A stretch of DNA of 64,000 nucleotides from Parasponia andersonii (GCA_002914805.1 JXTB01000397.1:180835-244834); one strand, 5' to 3'. Counted from the first letter of the stretch, positions 24,540-37,000 are shown. A program made the numbers and translations. Notes: generated by a model not told the origin, from the sequence alone.

Positions 24540-25660
24540 TAGAGTCCCACATTGGTGGGAAATGCATGGTGCAAATGGCTTATATAGAACCTTGTTTTGT
24601 GATGGTGGTAAGAATAACTATCACAGATGCTCTCTCAGGCTCGTGCAGGGGAGGTGCAAATCTTCGGGGTTGGGCCTGAATTTGCATGGGCTCGTGTGTG
24701 CCCACACCTGCAGATACAAATGCCAGGCTGAAACTTGGACCATAGCAAGCCCAACTTTTTGTTGTGGCTCAATATACTTTTCCTTTTCATTTTGAACCAG
24801 AATAAACGTTTTTGGATGTTGAAACTGCCATGCAATAAAACTGGTAAATGTTTTAATATTTTGATTAAAGACTGGCAGGTGTAACAACCAGTTTAATGGC
24901 TAAAAACATTAGTAACAGCCATACTAATGGATGGAAAATATTTTGAGATTAATAAAAATCTTTCTGGTTTTGCTACCAAGTCCCTCCCTTGGAGACTATA
25001 AAAGGTGAGCTTTCCTTCCTCATTCAACACACCAAAAAAAAAACAGAAGCCTTCTTCTCTCTGCCATTCTCTCTCAAGTGTTCTTGAGTTCCTTAGTTTT
25101 TCTAGCTAGAGTTCTTCGAGTGTCTAGAAATTTTGTAGCTAGAGTTCTGGTGTGTTTGAGTTCAAAGCTATCCAGTTCATAAAGTGGAGATGTTGGTACT
25201 TCACCTGCTGCTCTTCGTCGTTGCATCCTGAGAGATTGACGCTTGCAAAATCCTCAAGCATTCTGGTGGAGGAAGCGAATCAGTTTTAAGGACTCTGTAT
25301 GGAACATAGGTCTCGACAGTTAACAATCTTTTGTTTTTACAGAAATACTTGTTTGGAAGTGCTGCCGAAATTCTGCTCAAAGTTAGAGCATAATATTTTG
25401 GTAACATTATTTATTGAAAAGTTTATTCTAAACGTTTGTAACCTTATATATTGCATGTTACAATTCTTCTGACACTACTAAGTTCTTCTTTCTAGGTCTT
25501 GTCCTTTAATTTCAATTCTCTACTTGTTTCCACTTAGACAAAGGTTTCTTCAGGTCTTCTTAAATCCAAAAATCTATTTCTAAGCCTTGGAAATCAGTTG
25601 GCGGAGATAGAAGATAAGAACACTAGCGAAAACTCAAACTAGTTAAGGTAAGGTTTATGT
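24540..25660 (+). repeat. LTR-like segment with its own TATA box
   Basis: The start region contains AGAGTCCCACATTGGTGG, a phrase common near the start of some plant LTRs. TATAAAA at 24997-25003 is followed by a CA/CT-rich leader (cattcaacacacc) and by a long non-coding tract with GTTTGTAACCTTATATATTG-type sequence. This fits a U3-R-U5 organisation. Neither boundary nor a second copy could be defined, so it is at best a solo LTR candidate. Confidence 0.35.
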
Positions 25661-26269
25661 TGGATTTTTAATTTGTAGTGAATTTTCTTTATTTCAGCTC
25701 TTAAACCTAAGCTATTATTTGATGAATAATAGTCGTAGGAACCCTTATATATTACTAGAAACATAAAATTTAAGTGGAGGATTAAAGTTAAACCTAAAGC
25801 CCCAAAGTTTGCTATTTATGGAGTTAAGTGTTTTTATATGTAATAGATTAAGTTTTCTATGTTTGTAATTTGATTTCTTAAATTTGGATTGTATATCTTA
25901 TTGATCCTATACACATAAGTGTAAAAGTGGTTTTAAACTTGTTGAAATCGAAAAAGAGTTCAAGTGCACTGAGATTGTCCTAAATGATCCTCTTGATGTG
26001 TATATCTGGGAATTTGGATTTCTAATTACTATTGCAGGTTTAAAATCATGATTTTAATCATGTGGGAACATCCTAAAAATAGGGGAGGTGCTGTCCAAAT
26101 ATTTTTAAAATGAAATGGCACCATTTATGAGCAAATGGACTAGTTTTACAAAATTATGTGCCATTTTGGATCATTTTTGTGCTAATGAACTAGTATTCAT
26201 ATTTTAATATCTTTGAACAGTTTTTCAATACTACTTATTAACTGTCAAGTACCTTAAATAATTTATATG
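25661..26269. other. Spacer flanking the ATATG-flanked insertion
   Basis: No gene. An imperfect internal repeat near 26107-26195 shares the words gcaccattt/gtgccatttt and ggactagt/gaactagt. This stretch was probably continuous with 27755 onward before the 26270-27749 element inserted. Confidence 0.4.
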
Positions 26270-27749
26270 TGTTGTTGATTTTACAATAGCTACGCAAGTG
26301 CACGTGCCGAAACAAGTAATATAGTAGTGAGTGAGTATCGTCTCCACAGGGACTGATTACCAAAATTATTTGTAAAATCTAAGTGTCAAACAAGCTAGTT
26401 TAACGAATGAGAAATAAAGATTTGTAATAAAATAGCAACAATTTAAAGTTGCAAGCAGAAAAGTAAATATTAAGCAGAAAATAATGAGATCTAATCAAGT
26501 GATTGTGGATCAGTGGTGTGGATAAGCTGGGATTATTGAATCCTCCTTGGTTGCAAATCTGGGTCTAATTGCTGCAGCAACGCCTATGGCAAAATCACAC
26601 CAGTAACTGAAAATTCAGTCTGTACATATTAATCTTCCGAATTCAATATGTTTAAGGTTCTTTTAAACCAGATTTGACATATTCCTATGCTAACCCAGTT
26701 CTCAAACATCATTTATAGTATCAATTCTCAATGGGTTTGCATGGTAACAATATATTCCTATACCATTACTAGTTCAAAGATCTACTAAAGAGATGATTGA
26801 ATCATGCATCATTCAAGCTAAGTCCAACTAAGATTAATCTTTCCAGAATTAATCCTAATTTATTTATCCTAAATGTTGATGGCCAAGCAACAAAAGGAAA
26901 TAATAGTGAGGCATACTTGAACGAACTAGAGGAAAATACCATAAACAATTAAAACAACTTTAATCCATCATTACAACCTCAGATTCATCATAATCCCAGC
27001 TAAAGGAACTTAGCTCATGGTCTGAAACGTAAAAATCAGCAACCTAAAATGCTCCATAGATTACAGAAAGTTCCAGAAAAGGAAAAGAAATTATCAAATA
27101 CAAAGAAGATTAAAAGAGATGAAGAAAGTGCTAGCTGGATGCTGGTGAGTTAGCTCCTTGCTGCTGCCAGTACGCCTCCTCTTCTTCTTCCTTTCTTCTC
27201 TGTACTCTTCCCTCTCTCTCCTTTATTTCCTTTTTCGTGTATCCCTTTTTGTTCAGCCGCCTCCTCCGTCTTTTTTTTCTTTCTTTCCTTTTTCCTTTTA
27301 TATTAGGGTAAATGAGGTACCCTAGCACAGGTGTCAGCCAAATAGAAGGGTAAGGACCACTTTTTCCTCATTTCTCTTTAGCTGGTATTTACTGTTGGCT
27401 GTCAGCACCAGCTGTTCAAAATAAATACCAGCTGGAAGTTGACTCTGCTGTTCAGTGTTGCTCTAGCGTGTTGCTGCAGCAAAGTTGCTTCCAGCTTTCA
27501 CTTAAGTTCAGCTTTCCTTCTAGGTTGCTACCATTTAATCTCTGCATGGCTTAAGACCAGATTTCAGTAATTCTAATAAAAATCAAAGGAAATAAACTAG
27601 AAATTAACTAGATTAGATCTTAAACATCAGCGAAGCCAAAAACTAAGATAAAGTAAAGAAAAGCACCTAAACTATAAAATTTATTCTTCTAAAGCAACTA
27701 TCCTATGACTAAAAATACACAAGATAACTCTATTTTCATAGAGTTATCA
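26270..27749. mobile_element. 1480-bp LTR-like element with perfect 5-bp target duplication (ATATG)
   Basis: The element starts TGTTGTTGATTTTACAATAG and ends GAGTTATCA, so it has the TG...CA ends of an LTR. The 5-bp word ATATG lies immediately left (26265-26269) and immediately right (27750-27754), a clean target-site duplication. Near the start is the block CTACGCAAGTGCACGTGCCG followed by GAGTGAGTATCGTCTCCACA. A pyrimidine-rich tract spans 27175-27300. There is no coding frame of note. It may be a solo LTR or a short non-autonomous LTR element. A diverged relative lies at 8.80-9.96 kb. Confidence 0.7.
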
Positions 27750-27754
27750 ATATG

Positions 27755-29094
27755 CTTCTGAGTCATTTTAAGATCAAGTTTCCTAATTTCGTGAAAATTC
27801 TGATTTCGGTATTATTCGAGTATCTTGATGCATTCTTTTAGCAAAATGTGCATTTTGAATAACAGTAAACTATGACAGGTAAATAGCACACCAATCTCTA
27901 GAGGATATTGACCCTTTGCACAATTCATTTCTATTCAGGACACGAGGTAAATAAAGTACTCAACTAAAACACAAGAATTATGTGCTATATAAGTATCTAT
28001 TATGTTTCCATGTTTTGCATTTATTCTGGTTATGAATATGATCATTGGCATTTCGATTTCAGCATATATATGCTTGGTAATTTTAGTGTGGTATTATTAT
28101 GTACACCATATAATCGTGCATATTTTATGAAAAAGTTTAAGAAGGGTAATATGATTTATGAAATGCCTTAGTATTATTGTGTAAAACTATTTTATTATAG
28201 AGAAGTTAAGACCAGGTAACTTTCAGAAGGATTTGTGTCACTGTTACGGAGAAGCGGGATAAATATTTACAGTTTCAGAGTGGCAGCCCCAGCAGAAGGG
28301 TAAGTGTGATAGGATTAGTCAGAAGGTTTGCCACAATATTCCTCCTCCAAGTTATATAATAGACTAAACTACAGTCTCGGGCCACCTTATCTCTTGAGCT
28401 TGATGGGATAACGATGGAATAAGGTTAGTAACGAGCCTTACTGTAGTAAGAGCCAGCGGGAGGAGAACCCATAGGATATCATTAATTCAGGAAGCCCTAC
28501 AGGCACAGTGCTGAACCGGACAATGGGCACAAGACAGGGAAGGGTCTAAATGAAATTATTTATACCGAAATATTTAAGCAAGCACGATCATATATTTAAT
28601 TCATGTCATTGAGCAACATGTTATCCATTACTTTACTTACTGAGCTGTAGCTCATTATAGTCTTGTATTGCAGGTAATGATTGAGATGAGCTGTAGCTCA
28701 TTATAGTCTTGTGTTGTAGGTAATGATTGAGATGACAGTATGAGCTTGTGAGTTGAAGTAGAGGCCCAACCTTGGTGTTGTATATATGGATATTTTGACC
28801 ACTTATGGGGGGCCTAGTTTGTATATTTTGGGATGTTTTGCAGTCTCTCAATGAAGTTATTTTTAGTTCGTTTTTTTAGTACCTATTTACTATGTTTCGT
28901 TTTGTAATATATGTATATACTGATCATGTATGTAAGTAAAGTCAGCTATCCATAGAGTTTTAAAGAAAATAAAAAGTTCGAATTAATCCGTATTTTAGAA
29001 AAATAATTACAGGATTATTTTCTAAAAATAATGTCTTGTAAATAGAAAGTTAATAAATTTTTCATAGTAGTAGGAGAATAAAGAGGGCGTTCCG
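27755..29094. repeat. Probable gypsy-type LTR remnant with an internal 46-bp tandem duplication
   Basis: A near-identical 46-base unit starting GAGCTGTAGCTCATTATAGT occurs at about 28641-28686 and 28687-28732. The surrounding words (TTACTTACTGAGCTGTAGCT, then GGTAATGATTGAGATGA) resemble the LTRs of plant chromovirus-type gypsy elements as I remember them. It ends close to 29095, where CNL LRR sequence resumes. The family assignment is tentative. Confidence 0.4.
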
Positions 29095-29317
29095 GTCTTG
29101 GAAAGTTGATTAAACAATGTGAAGATTTGTGCATAGATACAGGTAAAGTTCGATATATATTTAACTCGATCAATTGCATCCAACCTGCCTTTCAAAGAGA
29201 AGATGCGCTCATTGAGTTTCCTGAGCTGCGTTCACTGAGTCTAAGCTATCTACAAATCTTTGTTCAATTCTTGAAGTCTGAGTGGGAGACAAGTTCCGTA
29301 CCTTTATTTAATGAAAA
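29095..29317 (+). pseudogene. CNL resistance pseudogene, LRR fragment 2 (exon-like)
   Basis: It reads LGKLIKQCEDLCIDTGKVRY, then IFNSINCIQPAFQRED, then EFPELRSLSLSYLQIFVQFL, then SVPLFNEK. This is the CNL LRR block that follows fragment 1 in intact relatives (KLLKRCEDL... FPELKSL... PLFNEKV). The exon-like end at PLFNEK followed by GT matches a frequent intron position in this class. It has no stop inside but is isolated from the rest by about 5.9 kb of insertions. Confidence 0.8.
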
Positions 29318-29691
29318 GTTATTGTTCTTTACTTTTTGTTTTTCATATGCTTTTATTACTATATGTAGACGATTGGTTGCAAAAGTGACTCTAACATTAT
29401 TAATGGGTTTTCATCTCTCCATGCATGCTTTTCTTTTATTTATTTGTTTTAAAGAGTTCGTATTGTTTTTGTGAACTTCGAAGTTTTCAAATTTTCTTGT
29501 TTTCAATTGCAAATTGATCTCCTAACTATGCTTGTATTTGTTCATTTAATTCTTCTTCTTTTTTAATTTAATTCATTGTTCTTAGGATTGAAACCATCCA
29601 TATTCCATTCTTGTTTTAGGATCTAAAACTTGGTACATTTGTCGCTATATCCAACATAATCTGTTGCCCCCACTACCCCCCCCCAAAAAAA

Positions 29692-29729
<38 letters not shown>

Positions 29730-29959
29730 CGGGGTTTTGTTTTCAAGGAATTATATTTCTTTTCATGCTTAAATATTATAATTATTCTCAAAACTGATTC
29801 CTTCATAAACACAACTTTAAATTTGTTTTGATTCGAAATTTTTAAATAAGTTTACTTTCAAATCTTTGCCACCATAATTCTGAAAATCTTTGAATTGAAA
29901 TGCGTAACAGTTTATTAATCCAATTCTTTATATTTAGGAAGTTAGAAGTGTGTTTGTAG
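29318..29959 (+). other. Intron-like spacer between two CNL LRR exons, with a TA microsatellite
   Basis: Non-coding sequence starting GTTATT and ending TTGTAG. It contains an AT dinucleotide run at 29696-29728 after a C-tract. Its length (642 bases) and borders fit an authentic intron of the ancestral CNL gene. Confidence 0.55.
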
Positions 29960-30136
29960 GCGGCATTTCCTAGCTTGGAGATATTGAAATTTCAGTTCCT
30001 TAATTCCGTACAGACTTTATGGCTAGACCAACCTCCATCCTTACGTATTTTAGATATATATTACTGTCCAAAACTGAAGACATTGAGCAGTACTTGCACA
30101 AAATAAGAAAATGAAGAACCTCTTTTCAATGAAAGG
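29960..30136 (+). pseudogene. CNL resistance pseudogene, LRR fragment 3 (exon-like)
   Basis: After the acceptor TTGTAG it reads AAFPSLEILKFQFLNSVQTL, then WLDQPPSLRILDIYYCPKLK, then TLSSTCTK, a TAA stop (30104-30106), and ENEEPLFNER just before GT. FPSLE...L...LW and ILDIYYCPKLK are typical LRR words of this class, and the exon ends at the same PLFNE(K/R) boundary as the preceding exon, so the two are repeated exon modules. I cannot see further LRR exons with confidence downstream. Confidence 0.8.
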
Positions 30137-30310
30137 GTACTCTTTCTTCTTCTTTTCCTTGCTATTTTTATAAATGTTCTGTTTTTCTTCGGTTTATGCT
30201 GACCTCTGTTTCAACTTAAAAAGAATTGAAATAAAATGATTGGCTCAGTAGCTCAAGTTTTACACAGTTACATTTTTATTTTTTTTCCTTTTTCAATTAA
30301 GCAAAAAGGA

Positions 30311-30341
<31 letters not shown>

Positions 30342-33300
30342 TTACTTGGGATTTAGTTTTTGTGTAAATGTATGAAGCGATGATTAGTTTGTTTTGAAAA
30401 CACTTAAGCAAACATGCTCCTTTGTAAAATTGTTTATTTAGAAAAAGCTGATTAGTTTCATTCGTGTGTGTTATATATGATTGGATTTCTTAATAATCAT
30501 ACCAATAATAGACAAATTAAGATTTTGCGTTTCTATATGATTTCAAAAAAAAAAAAAATGATTCTTCAGAATCGTTGTGGCCGTGGAGAAGACGAAAAAT
30601 CTTCCATCAATGTTAAAACTGTTTCTCTAGAATGTGTTGGTTAGTTTTCACCCCACAACGAGCGTATAATAAAGAAGTTAATGAAGATCATTTGGAATTC
30701 TATATGATGTTTTGAAAAATATCAATATCCTTCTCTTTTCTTGTTTGATATTTTCTTTTAAATTAATTTTTTTAAAAGCTGATGCGAATAAAATCCAATT
30801 TGTAAAGAAATGTTTGTTCTGGACATTAAAGCCATTTTAGTCCCTAATTTTTGTACTTTTATTTGAATGGAAAGTTTTTAAATGGATGGTTTACCATTTT
30901 GTTTTTCACGCGCTTGAAGTTTTTTTTTTTTAAAAAAAAAAAAGAGCAAAAACTTCTTTTTACTTTTATTCAATAACAGTTAGATCATCTAGTATTTAAT
31001 AATATGTCGATGGGTCTTTTTTTGTTCATTTTCCCCTGATATTATGAAAATTTGTTCAATTCTTTATTCGATGATTTTTACTTTTATTTTCTGGATTGTC
31101 TGATTTGAAGGTCTATGTACATTGGACCATTATATATATAGCGCTTCCTAATTAAAGATGAAAACTTTTTGAGAACAATTATAGTGCATTTTTCTACCAA
31201 AAACAATTAGAGTGCATTCTATTAATTTTATTTGAAGATATATATTATAAAATAGATAATGCTTCTAATCTCACGTATTATCTCACATTTTTAATATAAG
31301 ATTATGAGTAAGTAATTTGTTAATATTTATTTAGTAAATATTATTAAACTTATTAATAGTAAGTTTTAATTAACTGATTAAACCGTGATAAGTCACATGA
31401 TCCATTATTAGATAGTATTAAAATATTGTGATCCCTAACATTATCTATCTTGATGAAAATTTATATATTAATTTTGTGTAATTACTAAATATAAAAATAA
31501 AATTACCTTTCGCCCCCGCTATAAACAAGTCCTGACTCCATCGTTTCTCTTAAATATTCTTCTAGTATTACTCAATATTATTATCTTTTTGTTGGTTAAT
31601 TGCTTAGGCCTAACATATATTCACTTATTTCGTTTCAGGTTTGAAGAATTAATTGAATGTGCAAAGGTTTAATTGATAATTGCTTCAAGAAGGAAATTGA
31701 TTCAATTACCAACAATAGATTTCTGAACTTCGACTTAGATTTACTTTTAATCTACTCAGTAAAAGGGCTTTTGTTAAAAAAAAAAAAAAAAAACCTTTTG
31801 TTTGGCTAAGTTAGGAGTTTGGTTTGTGTAAATTACGGTCTTTCTGTTTGAGTAGGTTTGAATGACTATTTCTATGTTAGGCGATTCTTAAATTTGGAGA
31901 AAAAAAAAATACACAAAAGAAAACCAGATTAAAAAAAAAAAAAGAAAAAAGGTGTGAAAGGAGAGATACACTATTCGTTATATAGGGTTTTAGGTATTTA
32001 TGTGAGAGATTGAGAATGTCCTATTTTTCAAGTTAATTGGTGTTAGTAGTTGTGCATATTTCTTGCTCCAATAGATGTAGGCTATTTTGCCGAGCCATGC
32101 ATTAATATTGTATTGTCTTTAGTTTCATTTTTATAGCCTTTGTTGTTGTGTGTTTCTAATTTTGAAATGAATTAAACGTTTAAATTTCTATTTTTTTTTT
32201 TCTTCTTTGAGATTTTATATCCAAACAGCTCCCTTTTGAAAAAAAAAATGAATATCTTAAAAGCTATTGCTAAACAAAAACATCATCAATATTTCTTTAC
32301 AGTCTGAAAGAAAAATAAAACAAAAAATGTGTGGCTTTCTTTTCTTTTCTTTTCTTTTTTTCTAAAAAAAAAAAGAAAAATAATTAGGTGATTAAGGAGT
32401 ATTTGATAACAAGGTTTTAAAACATGTGTAAGTGTAATATATATATTTTACATTTTAAGTTTGACAAGAAAGAAGTTTACGTGGTTATGGTTATAAATGT
32501 ATCTCTTGTAGTTTTTAATTTTTAAAAGATTAATCTTGTATTCTTGAAAACTATATTTTCATCCCTTAAGATTGTAATATAAAATCACGATTTCACTCTT
32601 GTAATATTTAATTTTAGTGAGAAAATTTTAATTGATAAATCCATTATCCATCAATTTTTCTAAAACGTACATTTTCTCAAAACGTTTTTTAAATTATCAA
32701 AAAGTTGTCAAACTATTCAAAATATAAAAAAAGTTATTTATTTATTTTGGATAGCACAAGAGGGTTTCACCTGTTATCATATCTTTTTAACACCATCTTA
32801 TGTTACATATGACATGGTTCAATTAGTCAATTAAAACAAACTATGAGTAAAATTAAAACAAACTATAAATAAATATACTAATATTCCACCCATCAAATGC
32901 TGACAAATTACTTGTCATAGCAGATGTGGTATTAAAAAAATAGGATAACAGTGGGATCCCAAGCACTATGAATTTTATTAATTAAAGTTTTTATTTCCCA
33001 AAATTGGATGTTGCAAGGGTGAATTTGAAATCTCGTATTACAATTATATTGATATAACACAAATAAGAATTACAAAAGATATATTTGTAATTGACCTCTC
33101 TGTATTTTGCCTGTTTGAAAAAAAAATATTAAAGAAAATTATGCAGTATCAAAGATAAAAGAAAAAAAAAGATAAAACTAAAAAATAATACAATCACAAC
33201 ATGGAAGCAGGGTTTTATTTTTTACTAAAAAGATATTTACTTTTTCAACTGAGATAAGATGATTCTTTAAATATGATCTATAACGTCAAAGTATATTGTC

Positions 33301-33800
33301 TATTACTTAGATCGATAAACTCAAAAATTACTAGACTATATTCAAATGAGAGAAATGAATCTAGATATTCTAATGATTTAGAAAACTTTTAATCTTACAG
33401 AATTGATTAAAAGGAAAATATTAATTATCAAACCATTTGTTTGCCTATAACAAATAATGAAGAACAATTTATTATGTATCAAATCATAGATATTTCGCTG
33501 TTCTAAAAAAGTATGCACACCATTATTCAAAGATACTAAGAAAAAAGATACGTTGATGAGAAAAATTTTGATAAAATCATTCCAAAACATCACAAGATAA
33601 TTTAAAATGGAGACAAAAACTTTTATGATTTCTTTGGTCCTCAAACGATTTTAGCCCCTAGACGTAGTATAGAGTTTCGATTCTAATTTATGGTTAAAAA
33701 GTGTTATTTGGGAAGAGATAGGGGTTTTTTGAGATTATCGCATTATTTAATACGTGTCCAGTATCGTCGAGTCCATGCCCCAACAAACAAAACGGCGTAG
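30137..33800. other. AT-rich intergenic region
   Basis: No supported gene. It contains a GA microsatellite (30316-30342), many A/T tracts and a TTTTC repeat near 32339-32360. Open frames are short and low-complexity. The last 300 bases before 34020 become more balanced in composition and probably form the CHLD promoter. Confidence 0.5.
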
Positions 33801-33806
33801 TGTAAA

Positions 33807-33849
33807 ACGACATGTCGTATGAACACTGTAATCGACCAGATCGATTACA
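33807..33849. promoter_or_regulatory. Two dyad-symmetric motifs upstream of CHLD
   Basis: ACGACATGTCGT (33807-33818) is a perfect 12-bp palindrome. TGTAATCGA-CCAGA-TCGATTACA (33827-33849) is a perfect 9-bp inverted repeat with a 5-bp spacer. They lie 171-213 bases upstream of the CHLD start codon, where a dimeric transcription factor could bind. The binding protein is not known to me. Confidence 0.45.
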
Positions 33850-34019
33850 CTTATTGGCATAGCCGAGAGAGAATTCTATCGTGGCCATTACTCCCAAGAT
33901 TTCAGATTTCAGTGGGACCCACAACTAAGTGTTTTCATTCATACTGATACGTAGGAATGTAGGATGTAAGTAGATAAGAAACAGACTCCCACACTCTCTC
34001 TCTCTCTTCTCTCTCTTCC

Positions 34020-37000
34020 ATGGCGGGTTTGCATTCGGCTTCAACGTGTTCCACTACTTCTTCTCCATCTCGACTCCAATCTCCGCTACTCCCCTCTCTC
34101 AAATTACGACACCCTTTTCTCTTCTCTCACTCTTTCTCATCGTACTTGTGCCCGAAACGCCTCAACAGTCATGGCCTTCGAGTTCGTGCTTCTGCAAATG
34201 TTGCCACTGATTCTGGGAATGGCGTCCTACTCACTCCGGAGAAGAATCCCAATGTCACTTCTTATGGAAGACAGTATTTCCCTCTAGCCGCGGTTGTTGG
34301 TCAGGTACTCCCCTTCTCCTCCCTCTAGAAAACAATCCTTTGGTTTTGCACTTGTAGCTGAAAATGTTAACTGTGTTTGATTTAATTGTGCCAAATTGGG
34401 TCTTAATTATGCCACAAATTGGGTCATTTGACATGCATGTAGACTAATTTTTTTCATGGAAATGTTGACGAATATAAGTTAGACTTTAACGTTATGCAAT
34501 TTGTTAATACACATCGTTTTGTAGGATGCTATAAAAACTGCTCTTCTGCTTGGGGCCGTTGACCGCGAAATTGGAGGGATTGCTATCTCTGGAAGGCGAG
34601 GCACAGCCAAGACTGTTATGGCTCGTGGGCTACATGCAGTTTTGCCACCCATTGAAGTAGTTGTCGGTTCCATAGCCAATGCAGATCCGGCATGCCCTGA
34701 TGAGTAAGGATACTGGATATTTACAAGTTCAATAAGCACAAAAAGTCTTTTTGGTGCCTTAGACATTATGCGAAATGTAGCGAAAAAAACATATACAAAT
34801 CATTATTTCCACTTTTCTGAAGTTCATATTTTAGTATGAAACATTTGTTGGAGTAATCAATGGAGTAATCATCATTCGTCAGACATTAGTGTGAACCTCA
34901 AGTGTTGATGTATCATTAACTTTAGGGTATGTTTATTAATCCGTAATGAAAAGAATCGTAAGAAAAGTGTTTAGAGAGGAATGAGGAGGAATCAAAAATC
35001 ATTTCTTCCCTATTCCACTAATTATGTGAGGACTTCATCAAACTTGTGTCCGAAATGTATAATTAAACTCATGAATGGATGAGAAGGGAAACATTTCCCT
35101 TATTCCATTCCCATTACAGTTCATTATGGTTTAGTAAACATTACCATAATGTTTTAGAATCCTAGTTGATGAAGCTTTGAACTTTTTTATTTTTTATTTT
35201 TTTATTATTTTATCTTCTTCATCCTAAAATGATTCTTGGCTATCATCTTTTTTTCAAGAAAATGACGGCTTGGTTGTAATTCTCAAGGTGGGAAGATGGT
35301 CTAGCTGAACACCTCAAGTATGATTCTGCGGGCAACGTTAAGACTCAAGTTGTCAGGTCTCCTTTTGTTCAGGTATGTTTCTTGAGTGAACTCTTCTACA
35401 TGAGGATTATTTTCCTGGTTTAACTTACTTTGTTCACGGTCCAGATTCCACTTGGAGTGACAGAGGACAGACTCATTGGATCTGTAGATGTTGAGGAGTC
35501 TGTGAAAACAGGAACGACTGTTTTCCAGCCAGGGCTGCTCGCTGAAGCTCATAAAGGTGTTCTATATGTTGATGAAATCAATCTCTTGGATGAGGGTATT
35601 AGTAATTTGCTTCTTAATGTATTAACTGAAGGAGTTAATATTGTGGAAAGAGAGGGAATCAGCTTTAGACATCCGTGTAAGCCACTCTTGATTGCTACCT
35701 ATAATCCAGAAGAGGGCGCTGTACGTGAGCATTTATTAGATCGGATTGCAATCAACTTGAGGTACAAAGCTTTTAACCTGAAGGATGAGTTTCTTCATTT
35801 TTACATACTCTCTCTTTCAACTAAAGATACACTTCTTTTGCAGTGCAGATCTTCCACTGAGTTTTGACGATCGTGTTGCAGCTGTTGGAATCGCAACACA
35901 ATTTCAGGAATATAGCAATGAAGTTTATAAGATGGTCGAGGAAGAAACAGAATTTGCAAAAACTCAGGTAGTAATTAAAAAAATTGGTGATTTGATTGTG
36001 AGCTGGATTGTTAATCAATAAAGAGCAAGGGTTTTACCTAAATCTAAATCTAGAACTATAATGCTTCTCAACAAAATTATTGAAGACTGAGAGGAGCACA
36101 ACTGGGCAGTGGTCATAAGACAATTGTTTGGGCAACTGGAGTACTAGGTTTACTAGAAACCTATAATTACTTGATCAGTAATAACTTTCATTTATACTAA
36201 TGTAATAAATATTGCAAGTATTGGGCATTTTTTATTGATATGTAAATACTATTCTATGACTTTCTTCATTCTGTTCGTAATGAACTTTATCATGCTGCAA
36301 GACTAAGTCTGTTCAAATAATGAATGATTGGTTGAAGATGTCTTCACATTGCAGATCATTTTGGCGAGGGAGTATTTGAAAGACGTTACAATCAGCAGGG
36401 ACCAATTGAAATATCTGGTTATGGAAGCCCTCCGAGGTGGATGCCAGGTTCTTACCATTAAACTTTTTTAAAAAAAAAATAAATTTCCAGCAAAACAAAA
36501 AAGGAACTCTTTCTTAATTTGAATACAAATTTCCATGGGTCCTTTTCGTTTGGCTAAATAAGATAAAGGCAAACCATTTGATCATGCCCCTATTAGTTTC
36601 TATTTATTTTCTTATTTTTTATTGAGCGACTTGAATATTTACTTCCAGTATTTCCATACCTCTAAATCCAACTACTGAGGATCAGCTGCACAAACGTTTT
36701 TTGTTCCTCATCTATTTCCATTTTGGAAACATAGAGCCATTGTTGACCGCATATCAAGCTGAATTTGGGTGTTGACTTTGCAGTTGTGGATGATACTCAC
36801 GCCACCCATTTTCTTAAAATCTCATTTCTGATCTATTGGCTGTAATCACTGATACTGATTTTAGATTACATGGAACCTATTCTTCTCAAACTGCAAACGT
36901 ATGCAACATGAAAATGGAGCTATCATATAGAACAAAAGATTGAAAAGGGGATATGTGTTCTGTGATCTGTGATTTCGATTGCATGACAAGCTATTCTACT

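Noticed and set aside
24562..24887. Overlapping open frames on both strands near 24.6-24.9 kb, one Cys-rich.
   Set aside because: They lie inside an LTR-like segment, overlap each other antisense, and match no family I know.
27131..27328. Lys/Arg/Glu-rich minus-strand frame.
   Set aside because: It is the complement of the pyrimidine-rich tract within the 26270-27749 element, so the composition is a low-complexity artefact.
33694..33924. Minus-strand 76-codon frame upstream of CHLD.
   Set aside because: It covers the CHLD promoter, has no recognisable motif, and is more likely a chance frame.
35430..36021. Antisense and alternative frames over CHLD exons as separate genes.
   Set aside because: They are shadows of the CHLD exons, which join in frame with proper splice sites.
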